NCBI RefSeq assembly: GCF_004309735.1
Contig: NZ_SIXC01000004.1
Location: 125,796 to 189,795, forward strand
Direction: 5' to 3'
DNA length: 64,000 nt
Origin: Desulfovibrio legallii
Lineage (GTDB): Bacteria > Desulfobacterota > Desulfovibrionia > Desulfovibrionales > Desulfovibrionaceae
Position numbers and translations under genes: made by a program. Positions 46,350 to 55,779 of this stretch are shown here, piece by piece. Positions within the stretch are counted from its first letter, which is position 1; each line of letters opens with the position of its first letter. Under the pieces are notes generated by a model. That model made no database searches, had not been told where the DNA came from, and saw only the letters and a list, made by a program, of their open reading frames with translations.

Positions 46350-48067
46350 TCCGCATACCAAGAAGCCAGTACGTCGAGCTGTACGGCCCCACCACGGGCG
46401 ACCGCATCCGCCTGGCGGATACGGACCTCTGGATTGAGGTGGAGCGCGACCACACCGTGCCCGGCGAAGAAGTCTGCTTTGGCGGGGGCAAGGTCATCCG
46501 CGACGGCATGGGGCAGAGCCAGCGCGGCAATGCCGAAGGCGCCATGGACACGGTCATCACCAACGCCGTTATTCTGGATGCGGCGCTCGGCGTCATCAAG
46601 GCCGATCTGGGCATTCGGGACGGGCGCATAGCCTGCATGGGCAAGGCCGGCAACCCGGACGTGCAGCCGGACGTGGACGTGATCATCGGCCCCGGCACGG
46701 AGATCATTGCCGGCGAAGGCTGCCTGCTCACAGCCGGGGGCATGGATTCCCACGTCCACTTCATCTGCCCGCAGCAGGTGGAGGAGGCGCTGGCCAGCGG
46801 CATTACCACCATGCTGGGCGGCGGTACGGGCCCGGCCACAGGCACCAACGCCACCACCTGCTCGCCCGGCCCCTGGCATCTGGAGCGCATGCTGGCCGCC
46901 ACGGACCTGCTGCCCATGAACTTCGGCTTTCTGGGCAAGGGCAACGCCGCCCTGCCCGACGCCCTGCGCGAACAGCTGGAGGCAGGAGCCTGCGGCCTTA
47001 AGCTGCACGAGGATTGGGGCAGCACCCCGGCGGCCATCGACAACTGCCTGTCTGTGGCCGACGAATACGACGTGCAGGTGGCCATCCACACGGATACGCT
47101 CAACGAGGCCGGTTTTGTGGAAGATACTCTGGCCGCCTTCCGGGGGCGAACCATTCACACCTACCACACGGAGGGCGCGGGCGGCGGACACGCGCCGGAC
47201 ATTCTGCGGGCCTGCTCTCTGCCCAACGTGCTGCCTTCGTCCACCAATCCCACCAGACCCTATACGGTCAACACCGTGGACGAGCATCTGGATATGCTCA
47301 TGGTCTGCCACCACCTCAACCCTTCGCTGCCGGAGGACGCGGCCTTTGCCGATTCGCGCATCCGGCGCGAAACTATTGCCGCGGAAGATATTCTGCAGGA
47401 CATGGGCGTCATTTCCATGATTTCTTCCGATTCCCAGGCCATGGGGCGGGTGGGCGAGGTGATCATCCGCACCTGGCAGACAGCCCACAAGATGAAAGTG
47501 CAGCGTGGCCCCCTGCCGGAAGATAAAGACCACGGCAACGACAATTTCCGTGTGCGGCGCTATCTGGCCAAATACACCTGCAACCCGGCCATTACCCACG
47601 GCCTGTCCCATGCCGTGGGCGCTGTGGCGCCGGGCCTGCTGGCTGACCTGGTGCTCTGGAAACCGGCGTTTTTCGGGGTCAAGCCTTTGCTGGTGCTCAA
47701 GGGCGGGCAGATAGCCTGCGCCCCCATGGGCGACGCCAACGCCTCCATTCCCACGCCCCAGCCCATGCACAGCCGCCCCATGTTCGGAGCCCTGGGCCAG
47801 GCGGCGGCAGCGGCCAGCCTGAGCTTTGTTTCCCGCGCGTTTATGGAAAACGGCGGGGAAGGCCGCCTGCGCGAACTGGGCCTGCTGCGCGGGCTTTCGG
47901 CCTGCCGGGGCACGCGCGCCCTGCGCAAGAGCGACATGCTGCTGAACAGCGCCACGCCCGCCCTTTCCGTCAACCCGCAAACCTATGAGGTGCGCGCCGA
48001 CGGCGAAATCCTCAGCTGCCCGCCGGCGGAGGTGCTGCCCATGGCGCAGCGCTATTTTCTGTTTTAG
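46346..48067 (+). CDS. ureC: Urease alpha (catalytic) subunit
   Basis: 573 residues. Nickel and catalytic residues are intact. The HxH pair is in [14 protein letters not shown], and the carbamylated Lys in [13 protein letters not shown]. His ligands lie in [11 protein letters not shown] and [15 protein letters not shown], the mobile flap Cys and catalytic His in [20 protein letters not shown], and the Asp ligand in [15 protein letters not shown]. It hydrolyses urea in the cytosol. The start overlaps ureB by 4 bp. The following 180 bp before ureE hold no gene, a break in the otherwise compact operon. Confidence 0.97.
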   Translation: MIRIPRSQYVELYGPTTGDRIRLADTDLWIEVERDHTVPGEEVCFGGGKVIRDGMGQSQRGNAEGAMDTVITNAVILDAALGVIKADLGIRDGRIACMGKAGNPDVQPDVDVIIGPGTEIIAGEGCLLTAGGMDSHVHFICPQQVEEALASGITTMLGGGTGPATGTNATTCSPGPWHLERMLAATDLLPMNFGFLGKGNAALPDALREQLEAGACGLKLHEDWGSTPAAIDNCLSVADEYDVQVAIHTDTLNEAGFVEDTLAAFRGRTIHTYHTEGAGGGHAPDILRACSLPNVLPSSTNPTRPYTVNTVDEHLDMLMVCHHLNPSLPEDAAFADSRIRRETIAAEDILQDMGVISMISSDSQAMGRVGEVIIRTWQTAHKMKVQRGPLPEDKDHGNDNFRVRRYLAKYTCNPAITHGLSHAVGAVAPGLLADLVLWKPAFFGVKPLLVLKGGQIACAPMGDANASIPTPQPMHSRPMFGALGQAAAAASLSFVSRAFMENGGEGRLRELGLLRGLSACRGTRALRKSDMLLNSATPALSVNPQTYEVRADGEILSCPPAEVLPMAQRYFLF

Positions 48068-48247
48068 GTGGCGAAGAGCAAAGTCCGCTCCTTCGCGGCC
48101 TTGCACTGGATTGGCGGCCCCAGGCGACGTGACAAGGTCGTTTCCCCTCCGGCCAGGGTTCGCCCGGCGCACGCCCTGAGAAGAGAAGCGCTTTTTGAAG
48201 GATGGCGCGCGGGGGAAAGCAGTTCCAACTTCACAGGAGGAGGTTCC

Positions 48248-48688
48248 ATGCTGGAATTTACGGAAAATCTGGGCAACCGCGACGATCTGCAGCCCACGGA
48301 ACGGCTGACGTTGGCCTATGAGCAGCGCGGCAAGTGCCGTCAACGGCTGCGGTTGGACAGCGGGCAGGAAGCGGGCCTGTTTTTGCAACGGGGGCAGGTG
48401 CTGCGGGAAGGGGACGTGCTCCGCGCGGGGGAAACCCTGGCCGTGGTGCACAATGCTCAGGAGCCGGTAGTGACGGCCGTGGCCCCCAACTGGGAGACGC
48501 TGGCGCGGGCCTGCTATCATTTGGGCAACCGCCATGCGCCTCTGCAGCTGGGGCACAAGTGGCTGCGCTTTACGCCGGACCATGTGCTGGAAGAACTGGC
48601 GGAAAGCCTGGGCCTGCGCCTGCGGCGGGAAAACGCGGCCTTCGTGCCCGAAGGGGGCGCGTATGACGGCCCGCACAGCCATGCCTGA
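48248..48688 (+). CDS. ureE: Urease accessory protein UreE (nickel chaperone)
   Basis: 146 residues from the ATG at 48248, preceded by AGGAGGAGG. The two UreE domains are visible: an N-terminal peptide-binding part (RLTLAYEQRGKCRQRLRLDSG, LFLQRGQVLREGDVLRA) and the metal-binding part with CYHLGNRHAPLQL. The C-terminal tail is short (GPHSHA) and holds only two His, so it lacks the long His-rich tail of some homologues. It delivers nickel to UreG. It overlaps ureF by 26 bp. Confidence 0.93.
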   Translation: MLEFTENLGNRDDLQPTERLTLAYEQRGKCRQRLRLDSGQEAGLFLQRGQVLREGDVLRAGETLAVVHNAQEPVVTAVAPNWETLARACYHLGNRHAPLQLGHKWLRFTPDHVLEELAESLGLRLRRENAAFVPEGGAYDGPHSHA

Positions 48689-49466
48689 AGCCTCCGCGCC
48701 CGGATCTGCACTGGGGGGCGCGGTCACGGGGGTCTGGTCCGGGCCGGACCCGGCCCTGCTGCCCCTGCTCTATCTGGCCGGGCAGACTTTGCCCGTGGGC
48801 GGTTTTGCCTGGTCCCAGGGGCTGGAGGCTGCCGTGGAACAGGGCCTGGCGGGCGACGCTGCGGGCTTGCGGCGTTGGCTTGCGGGCGTGCTGCACTACG
48901 GCCTGGCCCGCAACGATCTGCCCTTGCTGCTGCGCCTGCACCGGGCGGCAATGACGCAAGACGCGACGGGCCTGCGCTTTTGGAACGATCGTGTGCTGGC
49001 AAGCCGCGAGAGTGCGGAACTGTGGCAGGAGGAAGTGCAGATGGGCCGGGCTTTGCGGCGGTTGCTCACGGATACGGGGCTGCTGGCTGCCGCGGGGCCC
49101 CTGCCGGGTATGGATTTGCCGGATGACGCGGGCTATACGGCCTGTTTCGCGGCGGCGGCGGCTTTGCTGCAGACGCGCGCCGCAAAGGCGGCCCCTACGC
49201 CGGGGCAGGCGGCGTCCTTTGGGCTGAACGCGGCCTGCGCCTATGCCTGGAGCTGGCTGCAGAACCAGACCGCCGTGGCCTGCAAGACCGTGCCCCTGGG
49301 CCAGACCGCCGCCCAGAAGCTGTTGCTGGAATTTTTATCCCTGCTGCCGCAGGAAGCGGCACAGGCCGCCGCGCTGGACGATACGGCGGTGGGGGCGTCC
49401 CTGCCGGGGCTGGCCCTGTGCAGCGCCGCGCACGAACGGCAGTATTCACGTTTGTTCAGGAGTTGA
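48663..49466 (+). CDS. ureF: Urease accessory protein UreF
   Basis: 267 residues from the ATG at 48663, inside the end of ureE; an ATG at 48681 is an alternative. All-helical UreF pattern: [62 protein letters not shown], and C-terminal [23 protein letters not shown]. The first 30 residues are extra compared with most homologues. It bridges UreD and UreG on the apo-urease. Confidence 0.92.
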   Translation: MTARTAMPEASAPGSALGGAVTGVWSGPDPALLPLLYLAGQTLPVGGFAWSQGLEAAVEQGLAGDAAGLRRWLAGVLHYGLARNDLPLLLRLHRAAMTQDATGLRFWNDRVLASRESAELWQEEVQMGRALRRLLTDTGLLAAAGPLPGMDLPDDAGYTACFAAAAALLQTRAAKAAPTPGQAASFGLNAACAYAWSWLQNQTAVACKTVPLGQTAAQKLLLEFLSLLPQEAAQAAALDDTAVGASLPGLALCSAAHERQYSRLFRS

Positions 49467-49470
49467 AACC

Positions 49471-50121
49471 ATGACTGCAAGACCCTGCCTGCGTGTGGGC
49501 GTGGGCGGCCCGGTGGGTTCGGGCAAGACCGCCCTCCTCCGCCATCTCTGCCTGCGCATGCGCAAAGACTACAATATGGCCGTGGTCACCAATGATATTT
49601 ATACCCGCGAGGACGCGGAATTTCTGCTGCGGCACAACGCCCTGGAGGCCGACCGCATCCTGGGCGTGGAAACGGGCGGCTGCCCGCACACGGCCATACG
49701 GGAAGACGCCTCCATGAACATCCAGGCCATTGAGGCGCTGCAGCGCCGCCATCCCGGCCTGGAACTGGTGCTGGTGGAAAGCGGCGGGGACAATCTTTCC
49801 GCCACGTTCAGCCCGGAACTGGCGGACCTGACCCTCTATGTCATCGACGTGAGCGGCGGCGATAAAATTCCCCGCAAGGGCGGGCCGGGCATTACCAAAT
49901 CCGACCTGCTCATCATCAACAAGGTGGATCTGGCCCCCATGGTCCACGCTTCGCTGGACGTTATGGAGCGGGATACGCGCAGAATGCGCGGGCAGCGGCC
50001 CTATGTGCTCACGGAGCTGCTTTCCGGCGCGGGTGTGGAGGCGGTGGTGGCGTTTATTGTGCGCGAAGGGATGCTGCGGCCATTGATGCGGGAGCAGCAG
50101 GCGGGCTGTTGCCGTAGCTGA
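49471..50121 (+). CDS. ureG: Urease accessory GTPase UreG
   Basis: 216 residues; TTCAGGAGT lies just upstream. SIMIBI GTPase: P-loop [14 protein letters not shown], the nickel-binding Cys-Pro-His motif in [48 protein letters not shown] and NKVDLAP. GTP-dependent nickel delivery to urease. It is the last gene of the block; the 98 bp after it, before the converging sahH, hold a GC-rich hairpin. Confidence 0.96.
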   Translation: MTARPCLRVGVGGPVGSGKTALLRHLCLRMRKDYNMAVVTNDIYTREDAEFLLRHNALEADRILGVETGGCPHTAIREDASMNIQAIEALQRRHPGLELVLVESGGDNLSATFSPELADLTLYVIDVSGGDKIPRKGGPGITKSDLLIINKVDLAPMVHASLDVMERDTRRMRGQRPYVLTELLSGAGVEAVVAFIVREGMLRPLMREQQAGCCRS

Positions 50122-50180
50122 AGGCCCGGACCGGCCGGGGCAGCGGCGGTAGCGCGCTTTCCCGTTGCCGGACCGGGCCG
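50122..50180. terminator. GC-rich hairpin between convergent ureG and sahH
   Basis: AGGCCCGGACCGG (50122-50134) pairs with CCGGACCGGGCC (50168-50179) with one mismatch and a long loop. No T-run follows. It could reduce read-through between the two converging operons. Confidence 0.4.
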
Positions 50181-50219
50181 TTGAGGCGGCGGGCAACAGC
50201 CGCGCCGCCCCGGAGAGCC

Positions 50220-51641
50220 TCAGTAGCGGTACATTTCAGCTTTGTACGGCCCTTCCACGGGCACGCCGATGTAGTCGGCCTGCTCCTGGGTAAGGGTGGA
50301 GAGCTTGACGCCCAGGCGGGCCAGATGCAGGCGGGCCACCTCTTCGTCCAGCTTTTTGGGCAGGATGTAGACCTTTTTTTCCAGATTTTCTGCGGCCAGC
50401 TTGAGCTGGGCCAGGGTCTGGTTAGTGAAGCTGTTGGACATGACGAAGCTGGCGTGCCCTGTGGCGCAGCCCAGGTTGACCAAACGTCCCTCGGCCAGCA
50501 CCAGAATGCTGCGGCCGGACTTGAGCGTCCACTTGTCCACCTGCGGCTTGATGTTGGTCTTGGTGACGCCGGGGGTGTTCTCCAGGTAGGTCATTTCGAT
50601 TTCATTATCAAAGTGACCGATATTGCAGACAATAGCCTCGTCCTTCATGCCTTCCATGTGCTTGCCGGTAATGACGTGATAGTTGCCCGTGCAGGTAACG
50701 TAGATGTCGCCGCAGGGCAAGGCGTCTTCGATGGTGATGACTTCAAAGCCTTCCATGGCGGCCTGCAGGGCGCAGATGGGGTCGATTTCCGTCACCAGCA
50801 CGCGCGCGCCGAAGCCGCGCATGGACTGGGCGCAGCCTTTGCCCACGTCGCCGTAGCCGCAGATCACCACCACCTTGCCGGCCACCATGATATCCGTGGC
50901 GCGTTTGATGCCGTCGGCCAGGGATTCGCGGCAGCCGTAGAGGTTGTCAAACTTGGACTTGGTTACGGAATCGTTGACGTTGACAGCCGGGAAAAGCAGT
51001 TTGCCCGCGGCGGCCAGCTGGTAAAGGCGGTGTACGCCGGTGGTGGTTTCTTCAGACACGCCGCGGACCTTGGCGGCCACGTTGTGCCAGTGCCGCGGGT
51101 TGTCCTGTAGCCGCAGCTTCAGACGATCCAGCACGCACTGAAATTCCTTGCTGTCGGCTTTTTTGTCCAGCATAGCGGGATTTTCTTCGGCCTCCACGCC
51201 CGTGTGAATAAACAGGGTGGCGTCGCCGCCGTCGTCCACGATAAGGTCCGGGCCGCTGCCGTCAGGCCAGGTAAGGGCCATTTCAGTGCACCACCAGTAG
51301 TCTTCCAGGCTTTCGCCCTTCCAGGCAAAAACCTTGGCCAGGCCCTGTTCCACAATGGCGGCGGCGGCGTGGTCCTGGGTGGAAAAAATGTTGCAGGAGG
51401 CCCAGCGGATGTCCGCGCCCAGGGCATGCAGCGTCTTGATGAGCATGGCCGTCTGAATGGTCATGTGCAGGGAGCCCGTGACCTTGAAGCCCTTGAGAGG
51501 CTTGGAAGGACCGTACTTTTTGATGCATTCCATAAGGCCCGGCATTTCGCGTTCGGAAAGCTGCATTTCTTTGCTGCCGAAGTCGGCCAGGCTCATGTCC
51601 GCCACTTTGTGCGCCAGGGTCAAATCCAGTGCTTTGGTCAT
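50220..51641 (-). CDS. ahcY: S-adenosyl-L-homocysteine hydrolase
   Basis: 473 residues; AAGGAGA lies 5-11 nt before the ATG at 51641. Splits S-adenosylhomocysteine into adenosine and homocysteine with bound NAD. Motifs: [16 protein letters not shown], catalytic Asp in [13 protein letters not shown], the Lys/Asp centre in [20 protein letters not shown], the NAD site [15 protein letters not shown], and the C-terminal [11 protein letters not shown]...[10 protein letters not shown]. It lies directly downstream of a SahR-type regulator gene (54 bp), so the pair is probably one operon controlled by that regulator. Confidence 0.97.
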   Translation of the reverse strand: MTKALDLTLAHKVADMSLADFGSKEMQLSEREMPGLMECIKKYGPSKPLKGFKVTGSLHMTIQTAMLIKTLHALGADIRWASCNIFSTQDHAAAAIVEQGLAKVFAWKGESLEDYWWCTEMALTWPDGSGPDLIVDDGGDATLFIHTGVEAEENPAMLDKKADSKEFQCVLDRLKLRLQDNPRHWHNVAAKVRGVSEETTTGVHRLYQLAAAGKLLFPAVNVNDSVTKSKFDNLYGCRESLADGIKRATDIMVAGKVVVICGYGDVGKGCAQSMRGFGARVLVTEIDPICALQAAMEGFEVITIEDALPCGDIYVTCTGNYHVITGKHMEGMKDEAIVCNIGHFDNEIEMTYLENTPGVTKTNIKPQVDKWTLKSGRSILVLAEGRLVNLGCATGHASFVMSNSFTNQTLAQLKLAAENLEKKVYILPKKLDEEVARLHLARLGVKLSTLTQEQADYIGVPVEGPYKAEMYRY

Positions 51642-51695
51642 AATTTCTCCTTGAACCCTCTGTTTTTTATCTGTTTGCTGAATTTATTGATTTAA

Positions 51696-52634
51696 TTAGT
51701 CAACCGCATCGGCCTGAAGCAACAGCAGGGTCAGGCCCCGTCCCACGGGCTTGCGCACGGCACTGTGTACGGCAAAGCCTGCCTTCTGCAGAACCGTGGC
51801 CAGGGCGTCTTCGGCAAAGCCTAGCCAGCGGTCGCCGTAGCGGTTGCGCATGGCCTCGTCGGTATGGCGCAGAAAATCCGCCACGAACAGCCGCCCGCCG
51901 GGCGGCAGGATCCGCCGGATTTCGCCCAGGGCCTCGGCCGGTTGCGAAAGGTGGTGGAGCACCAGGTTTATGCAGGCAAAATCCGCCTCGTGGTCGCGCA
52001 AAGGCAAATGGCTCAGATCGCCGATGCGCAAAGAAACCCGCTCCGCCGACAGATCCTCCGGGGCGAAGCGGCGGCGACAGATCTCCAGCATGCGGGCCGA
52101 ACCGTCCACGCCGATGACCCTGTGCGCCAGGGGCAAGAGCCTGGCCAGTACGGCTCCGGTGCCGCAGCCCAGGTCCACGGCCGTGCCGCAACCTTGCGGG
52201 ACGGCGGCGCAGACGGCCGCGGGCAGGTCAAAATCGCCCAGCACTTCATTATTCAGCTCGTCCCAGTTTTCCGCAATGGCGTTGAAAAACTGGCGGGTCT
52301 TGCGGGCGCGCTCCTCCAGCATCTGCGCGGCCATGGCCAGGTCGGCCCGCATGTGGGCATCGGGCTGCACAAAGGCCATGAGGGCGCGCAGCAGATCGTG
52401 GCGCTCGCCTGTTTTGGGCGCAGCGTAAAAAACCCACAGTCCGTCCCGACGTGAACCCAGCAGGCCCGCTTCCGTAAGAATTTTCAGGTGGCGCGACACG
52501 CGCGACTGGCCCATATCCAGAATGTGGACCAGTTCGTTGACCGAAAGCTCATAATGCAGCAGGATGTAGACCAGCCGTAAACGGGTTTCGTCGGAAAGCG
52601 CCTTGAAGCAGAGCAGGGCCGTGCCGTTGTCCAT
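51696..52634 (-). CDS. SahR-like ArsR-family regulator fused to a SAM-methyltransferase domain
   Basis: 312 residues from the ATG at 52634. Residues 5-80 are an ArsR-type winged helix (CFKALSDETRLRLVYILL, LDMGQSRVSRHLKILTEAGLL) without the metal-binding Cys motif. Residues about 145-250 are a class I methyltransferase fold: VDLGCGTGAVLARLLP, VIGVDGSARMLEICRR, ACINLVLHHLSQP. This architecture, next to ahcY, is that described for SahR in Desulfovibrio relatives, which senses S-adenosylhomocysteine and represses the methyl cycle. An active methyltransferase paired with the HTH is the alternative. A candidate operator lies 120 bp upstream. Confidence 0.85.
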   Translation of the reverse strand: MDNGTALLCFKALSDETRLRLVYILLHYELSVNELVHILDMGQSRVSRHLKILTEAGLLGSRRDGLWVFYAAPKTGERHDLLRALMAFVQPDAHMRADLAMAAQMLEERARKTRQFFNAIAENWDELNNEVLGDFDLPAAVCAAVPQGCGTAVDLGCGTGAVLARLLPLAHRVIGVDGSARMLEICRRRFAPEDLSAERVSLRIGDLSHLPLRDHEADFACINLVLHHLSQPAEALGEIRRILPPGGRLFVADFLRHTDEAMRNRYGDRWLGFAEDALATVLQKAGFAVHSAVRKPVGRGLTLLLLQADAVD

Positions 52635-52753
52635 AATGCCGGTTGTCCTGAAAAAAGGTGGAAGCGCAGGGGCGCAAAAGCCGGTCGCCGGGCTGCGCCC
52701 GGACCTCGGTGACGGCCCCTGTGGAGTGAGGTGGGGCCGCAATATGAATGTAA

Positions 52754-52774
52754 ATATCAAGATATATGCATATA
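52754..52774. promoter_or_regulatory. Candidate SahR-type operator in the divergent sahR/dciA-like region
   Basis: Two overlapping palindromes, ATATC-AA-GATAT (52754-52765) and TATATGCATATA (52763-52774), in a short AT-rich island within GC-rich DNA. Position between divergent genes fits autoregulation by the adjacent ArsR-type protein. Confidence 0.45.
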
Positions 52775-52819
52775 GTCAATACGGCTTTGCGTCGCCGCTG
52801 TGGCCAGGGGGGCGGCCTC

Positions 52820-53335
52820 ATGGCCCGGCGCAAGCGTAAGCGCACGGCGGCTTCAGGCCCTATGCCCGTGGGCGAGGCTCTGGCGGGGGTCTTTGCCGGG
52901 CTGGGTCTGGACCCGGAGGAAGCGGCCCGCCGCGCTCGCCTGCAAAGCCTGTGGGAGCACTGGGAAAGCGTTATGGGGCCGGATCTGGCCCCCCTGGCGC
53001 GGCCCCTGGGGCACCGGCGCGACCTGCTGCTTATTGGGGCAGAAGACGCCATGCTGGCTCAGGAGCTGCACTACCTAAGCCAGGAACTGCTGGACCGGGC
53101 CAATGCCTTTATGGAAGCGCCGGTGTTTCAGAGCGTGCGGGTATCCTTGCTCCTGGGCAAGAACGGGCTGGACGTTTCGGCTGCAAGCCCTCTGCCGGTC
53201 ACGCGCACCCGTCCCGTGGGGCGCAGCAAGCCCCTGCCTCGCCCCAGCGGCGAACGCCTTGTAGGCATGGACCCCGCCTCGCCCGTGGCCCGTGCCTACG
53301 CGCTGTTTGCCGGTCGCAAGCCACGGGCGCAATAA
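52820..53335 (+). CDS. DUF721/DciA-like protein
   Basis: 171 residues from the ATG at 52820, with GGGGGGCGG upstream. After a basic N-terminus (ARRKRKRTAA), residues 18-110 show the DUF721 pattern: VGEALAGVFAGLGLDP, LWEHWESVMGPDLAPLARPL, LLLIGAEDAMLAQELHYLSQELLDRAN. DciA proteins of this domain help load the replicative helicase in bacteria without DnaC. The C-terminal 60 residues are Pro/Arg-rich and unassigned. Divergent from the SahR-type gene. Confidence 0.78.
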   Translation: MARRKRKRTAASGPMPVGEALAGVFAGLGLDPEEAARRARLQSLWEHWESVMGPDLAPLARPLGHRRDLLLIGAEDAMLAQELHYLSQELLDRANAFMEAPVFQSVRVSLLLGKNGLDVSAASPLPVTRTRPVGRSKPLPRPSGERLVGMDPASPVARAYALFAGRKPRAQ

Positions 53336-53654
53336 GCGGCCTGCGCCTTCGGTGTGATGCGTGTAAGGGTTTTCCTGCGTCAGCAGCCAGTTATATGGTG
53401 CCTGCACAAAACCGCATTGCGTTTTTGTCGTTGCTTTTGCCGCAGGCGCGCTCCCCTCTCCACCGCAAGTTCGGCCCTGCCGCGAAATTTTTTTAGCGTG
53501 TTATTTTGCATAAATAAAAAAATATTGGCGCTCCTCAGCCTGCGCCCTTGTTGTGCGCTTGCTGCGGTTATTGACAACGCTTCCGCCGGAGTGCTAGCTT
53601 GCTGCAAGCACCGTCCGCCAGTGCCGGACCGGACGGAAGAGCGCGGAGGATGGA
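53336..53654. other. 319-bp gap with a promoter candidate
   Basis: No gene seen. An AT-rich block (53501-53527, with AAATAAAAAAATATT) precedes a TTGACA at 53571. Confidence 0.5.
53571..53600 (+). promoter_or_regulatory. Sigma-70-type promoter of the small orphan gene
   Basis: Perfect -35 TTGACA at 53571-53576 and a -10-like TAGCTT at 53595-53600, spacer 18. It lies 55 bp before the next gene. Confidence 0.5.
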
Positions 53655-54032
53655 ATGCAGATGCGGAAAGTCATGGAAGACATTTGTCTGAAACACGACA
53701 ATGGCTGCGATTTCACCTTTCGCGGTCGCCTGTTCTCCGAATGCTCGTGGTATGACGAAGGCCTTGGCATGCTCACCCGTCAGAAGCTCTATGTGACCGA
53801 TCACAACGAACAGGTCTACTACATCGTCCGCTCCAGCGGGCAGGAACGCAGCCGTCACGCCTATAAGCTGCGCATGCACGGCGACAATTGCATCATCGAT
53901 AACGGCGTCAGTGAAATGGCCCTGCAGTTCGACCTGCTCATGCTGGCCGTGCGCGGTCTTTGCGGGCTGGACGCCGCCGCCACCCCCACCCTTTCCATGG
54001 TGGAAGAGATGCTCAAGGCCGCCAATGCCTGA
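53655..54032 (+). CDS. Conserved-looking small protein of unknown function, 125 aa
   Basis: GGAGGA lies 4-9 nt before the ATG at 53655; an in-frame ATG at 53661 is also possible. The protein has an N-terminal part with two Cys (DICLKHDNGCDFTFRG), a probable beta-rich core (KLYVTDHNEQVYYIVRSSGQ, YKLRMHGDNCIIDNG) and a C-terminal helix (TLSMVEEMLKAANA). No signal peptide, membrane helix or HTH. It has its own promoter and terminator, so it is a monocistronic unit. Function unknown; it may be specific to this lineage. Confidence 0.75.
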   Translation: MQMRKVMEDICLKHDNGCDFTFRGRLFSECSWYDEGLGMLTRQKLYVTDHNEQVYYIVRSSGQERSRHAYKLRMHGDNCIIDNGVSEMALQFDLLMLAVRGLCGLDAAATPTLSMVEEMLKAANA

Positions 54033-54091
54033 GCCGCACCACGGCCATCAGCCACGCCGCCCTCCAACCAGGCGGCGGCAGCCTCCACAGT

Positions 54092-54115
54092 AAAGGCCCC
54101 GCAAGGGGCCTTTTT
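54092..54115 (+). terminator. Rho-independent terminator after the small orphan gene
   Basis: GGCCCC-GCAA-GGGGCC flanked by AAA and TTTTT; a tight six-pair stem plus A/T extension. The following 295 bp to tyrS hold no gene and no convincing T-box or riboswitch. Confidence 0.9.
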
Positions 54116-54410
54116 CACAACCGTCATCATTGCGGACGGGCCTTGGTGAGGACGAGGCGTCCGGTAAGAGCGGCGTGGTGCAGACTTTCCCCGTCACCGC
54201 GATAAAAAAGCCTTTTTGTGCCGCTGCAGCCTGCGGCGGTTTTTATCGGTCACGGGCGGAAAGCGTTCCGTTTTGTCCGGCCTTGAGGATGAACATCCCC
54301 AAAGCCGGGCGGTTCCGGTTTGACACTGCCCAGAGCCGGGGCTATCAAAGAAAGCCGTGCGCCGTTGCCGCGGCGTCGCCGCCAACCGTTTTTCCACAAG
54401 GATATGCACC

Positions 54411-55607
54411 ATGACGGATATCGACCGCCAGATGGCCGCCATTAGACGTGGCGTGGCCGAGCTTATCGACGAGGGCGAACTGCGCAAAAAACTGGCGCGG
54501 GGCGTCCCCCTGCGCGTGAAAGTAGGTTTTGACCCCACCGCCCCGGACCTGCACCTGGGCCATACCGTGGTCATGCACAAGATGCGCCATTTTCAGGAGC
54601 TGGGCCACAAGATCATCTTTCTTATCGGCGACTTCACCGGCCGCATCGGCGACCCTTCCGGCCGTTCAGAAACCCGCCCTCCCCTTACCGAAGAACAGGT
54701 CATGGCCAATGCCGAGACCTACAAAAAACAGGTCTTTAAAATTTTGGACCCGGAAAAGACCGAGGTGGCCTTCAACTCCGCTTGGCTGGGTTCCATGAAC
54801 GCCGCGGACTTCATCCGTCTGGCCTCCTGCTGCACCGTGGCCCGCATGATGGAACGCGACGACTTTGAAAAACGCTTCCGCGAGCAACGCCCCATCTCTA
54901 TCCACGAGTTCCTCTACCCCCTCTGCCAGGGCTATGACTCCGTGGCTCTCAAGGCTGACGTGGAAATGGGCGGTACGGACCAGAAGTTCAATCTGCTCAT
55001 GGGCCGCACCCTGCAGGCCCATTATGGGCAGGAAAGCCAGTGCATCCTTACCATGCCTCTGCTGGAAGGCACGGACGGCGTGCGCAAGATGTCAAAATCC
55101 TACGGCAATTACATCGGCATAGACGAAGCGCCTTCCCAGATTTTTGGCAAAGTCATGGCCATTTCTGATGCGCTCATGTGGCGCTACTACGAACTGCTCT
55201 CCAGCAAATCTCTGGAGGACATCGCCGCCCTCAAGGCCGCCGTGGCCAACGGCAGCGTCCACCCCAAGGCCGCCAAAGAGGCCCTGGCTCACGAAATGGT
55301 CGCCCGCTATCACAGCCCCAAAGACGCCGATGAAGCCCAGCAAGGCTTCAACGCCGTGTTTGCCGGCGGCGGCGTGCCCGATGAAATGCCCCAATACGCC
55401 TGCTCTTCCGGCGAAGCCAGCACGCCCCCGGCCTTCCTTGAAGCCGCCGGACTGGTAAAAAGCCGCGGCGAAGCCAAACGGCTTATTAAAGAAGGCGCCC
55501 TCTCCATCGACGGCCAACGCTGTGACGACCCCCTCTCTTCCCTTGCCAGGGGCTCCTATGTCGTCAAACTGGGCAAGAAACGTTTCCTCAAACTGCTGGT
55601 GCAGTAG
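54411..55607 (+). CDS. tyrS: Tyrosyl-tRNA synthetase
   Basis: 398 residues from the ATG at 54411 (AAGGATATGCACC upstream). Class I synthetase: HLGH at the HIGH position in [57 protein letters not shown] in [15 protein letters not shown], and a C-terminal S4-like RNA-binding region ([14 protein letters not shown]). The length and the extended [11 protein letters not shown] form place it in the TyrZ-like bacterial branch. It charges tRNA-Tyr with tyrosine. Confidence 0.96.
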   Translation: MTDIDRQMAAIRRGVAELIDEGELRKKLARGVPLRVKVGFDPTAPDLHLGHTVVMHKMRHFQELGHKIIFLIGDFTGRIGDPSGRSETRPPLTEEQVMANAETYKKQVFKILDPEKTEVAFNSAWLGSMNAADFIRLASCCTVARMMERDDFEKRFREQRPISIHEFLYPLCQGYDSVALKADVEMGGTDQKFNLLMGRTLQAHYGQESQCILTMPLLEGTDGVRKMSKSYGNYIGIDEAPSQIFGKVMAISDALMWRYYELLSSKSLEDIAALKAAVANGSVHPKAAKEALAHEMVARYHSPKDADEAQQGFNAVFAGGGVPDEMPQYACSSGEASTPPAFLEAAGLVKSRGEAKRLIKEGALSIDGQRCDDPLSSLARGSYVVKLGKKRFLKLLVQ

Positions 55608-55611
55608 GGAT

Positions 55612-55715
55612 CTTCTGAGTGCTGCTGTCGTTGCCCGTAACGAGTGTTGCCTCTTTGTCAGCTTCCTTCGCCGCAACGGGCTAAGCTCCTTCGTCGCAAC
55701 AATTGAAGCTGCTAT
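55612..55715 (+). repeat. Repeat C, copy 6 (partial)
   Basis: Central and right blocks only: GTGCTGCTGTCGTTGCCCGTAAC, split here by a small insertion, then CTTCCTTCGCCGCAACGGGC and AAGCTCCTTCGTCGCAAC. It begins 5 bp after the tyrS stop. Confidence 0.6.
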
Positions 55716-55727
55716 GGCGCAGAACAC

Positions 55728-55760
55728 AAAAAGGCCGCCCCCAAGGGGGCGGCCTTTTTA
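55728..55760. terminator. Bidirectional terminator between tyrS and the lactate permease gene
   Basis: AAAAA-GGCCGCCCCC-AA-GGGGGCGGCC-TTTTT: ten perfect GC-rich pairs flanked by A and T runs, so it can end transcription from both converging genes. Confidence 0.95.
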
Positions 55761-55779
55761 GTGTAAAGCAGGAAGTGGG

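Noticed and set aside
54116-54410. Possible T-box leader upstream of tyrS (GGGCGGTTCCGG)
   Set aside because: The sequence does not match the conserved T-box core, and no terminator/antiterminator pair could be drawn.
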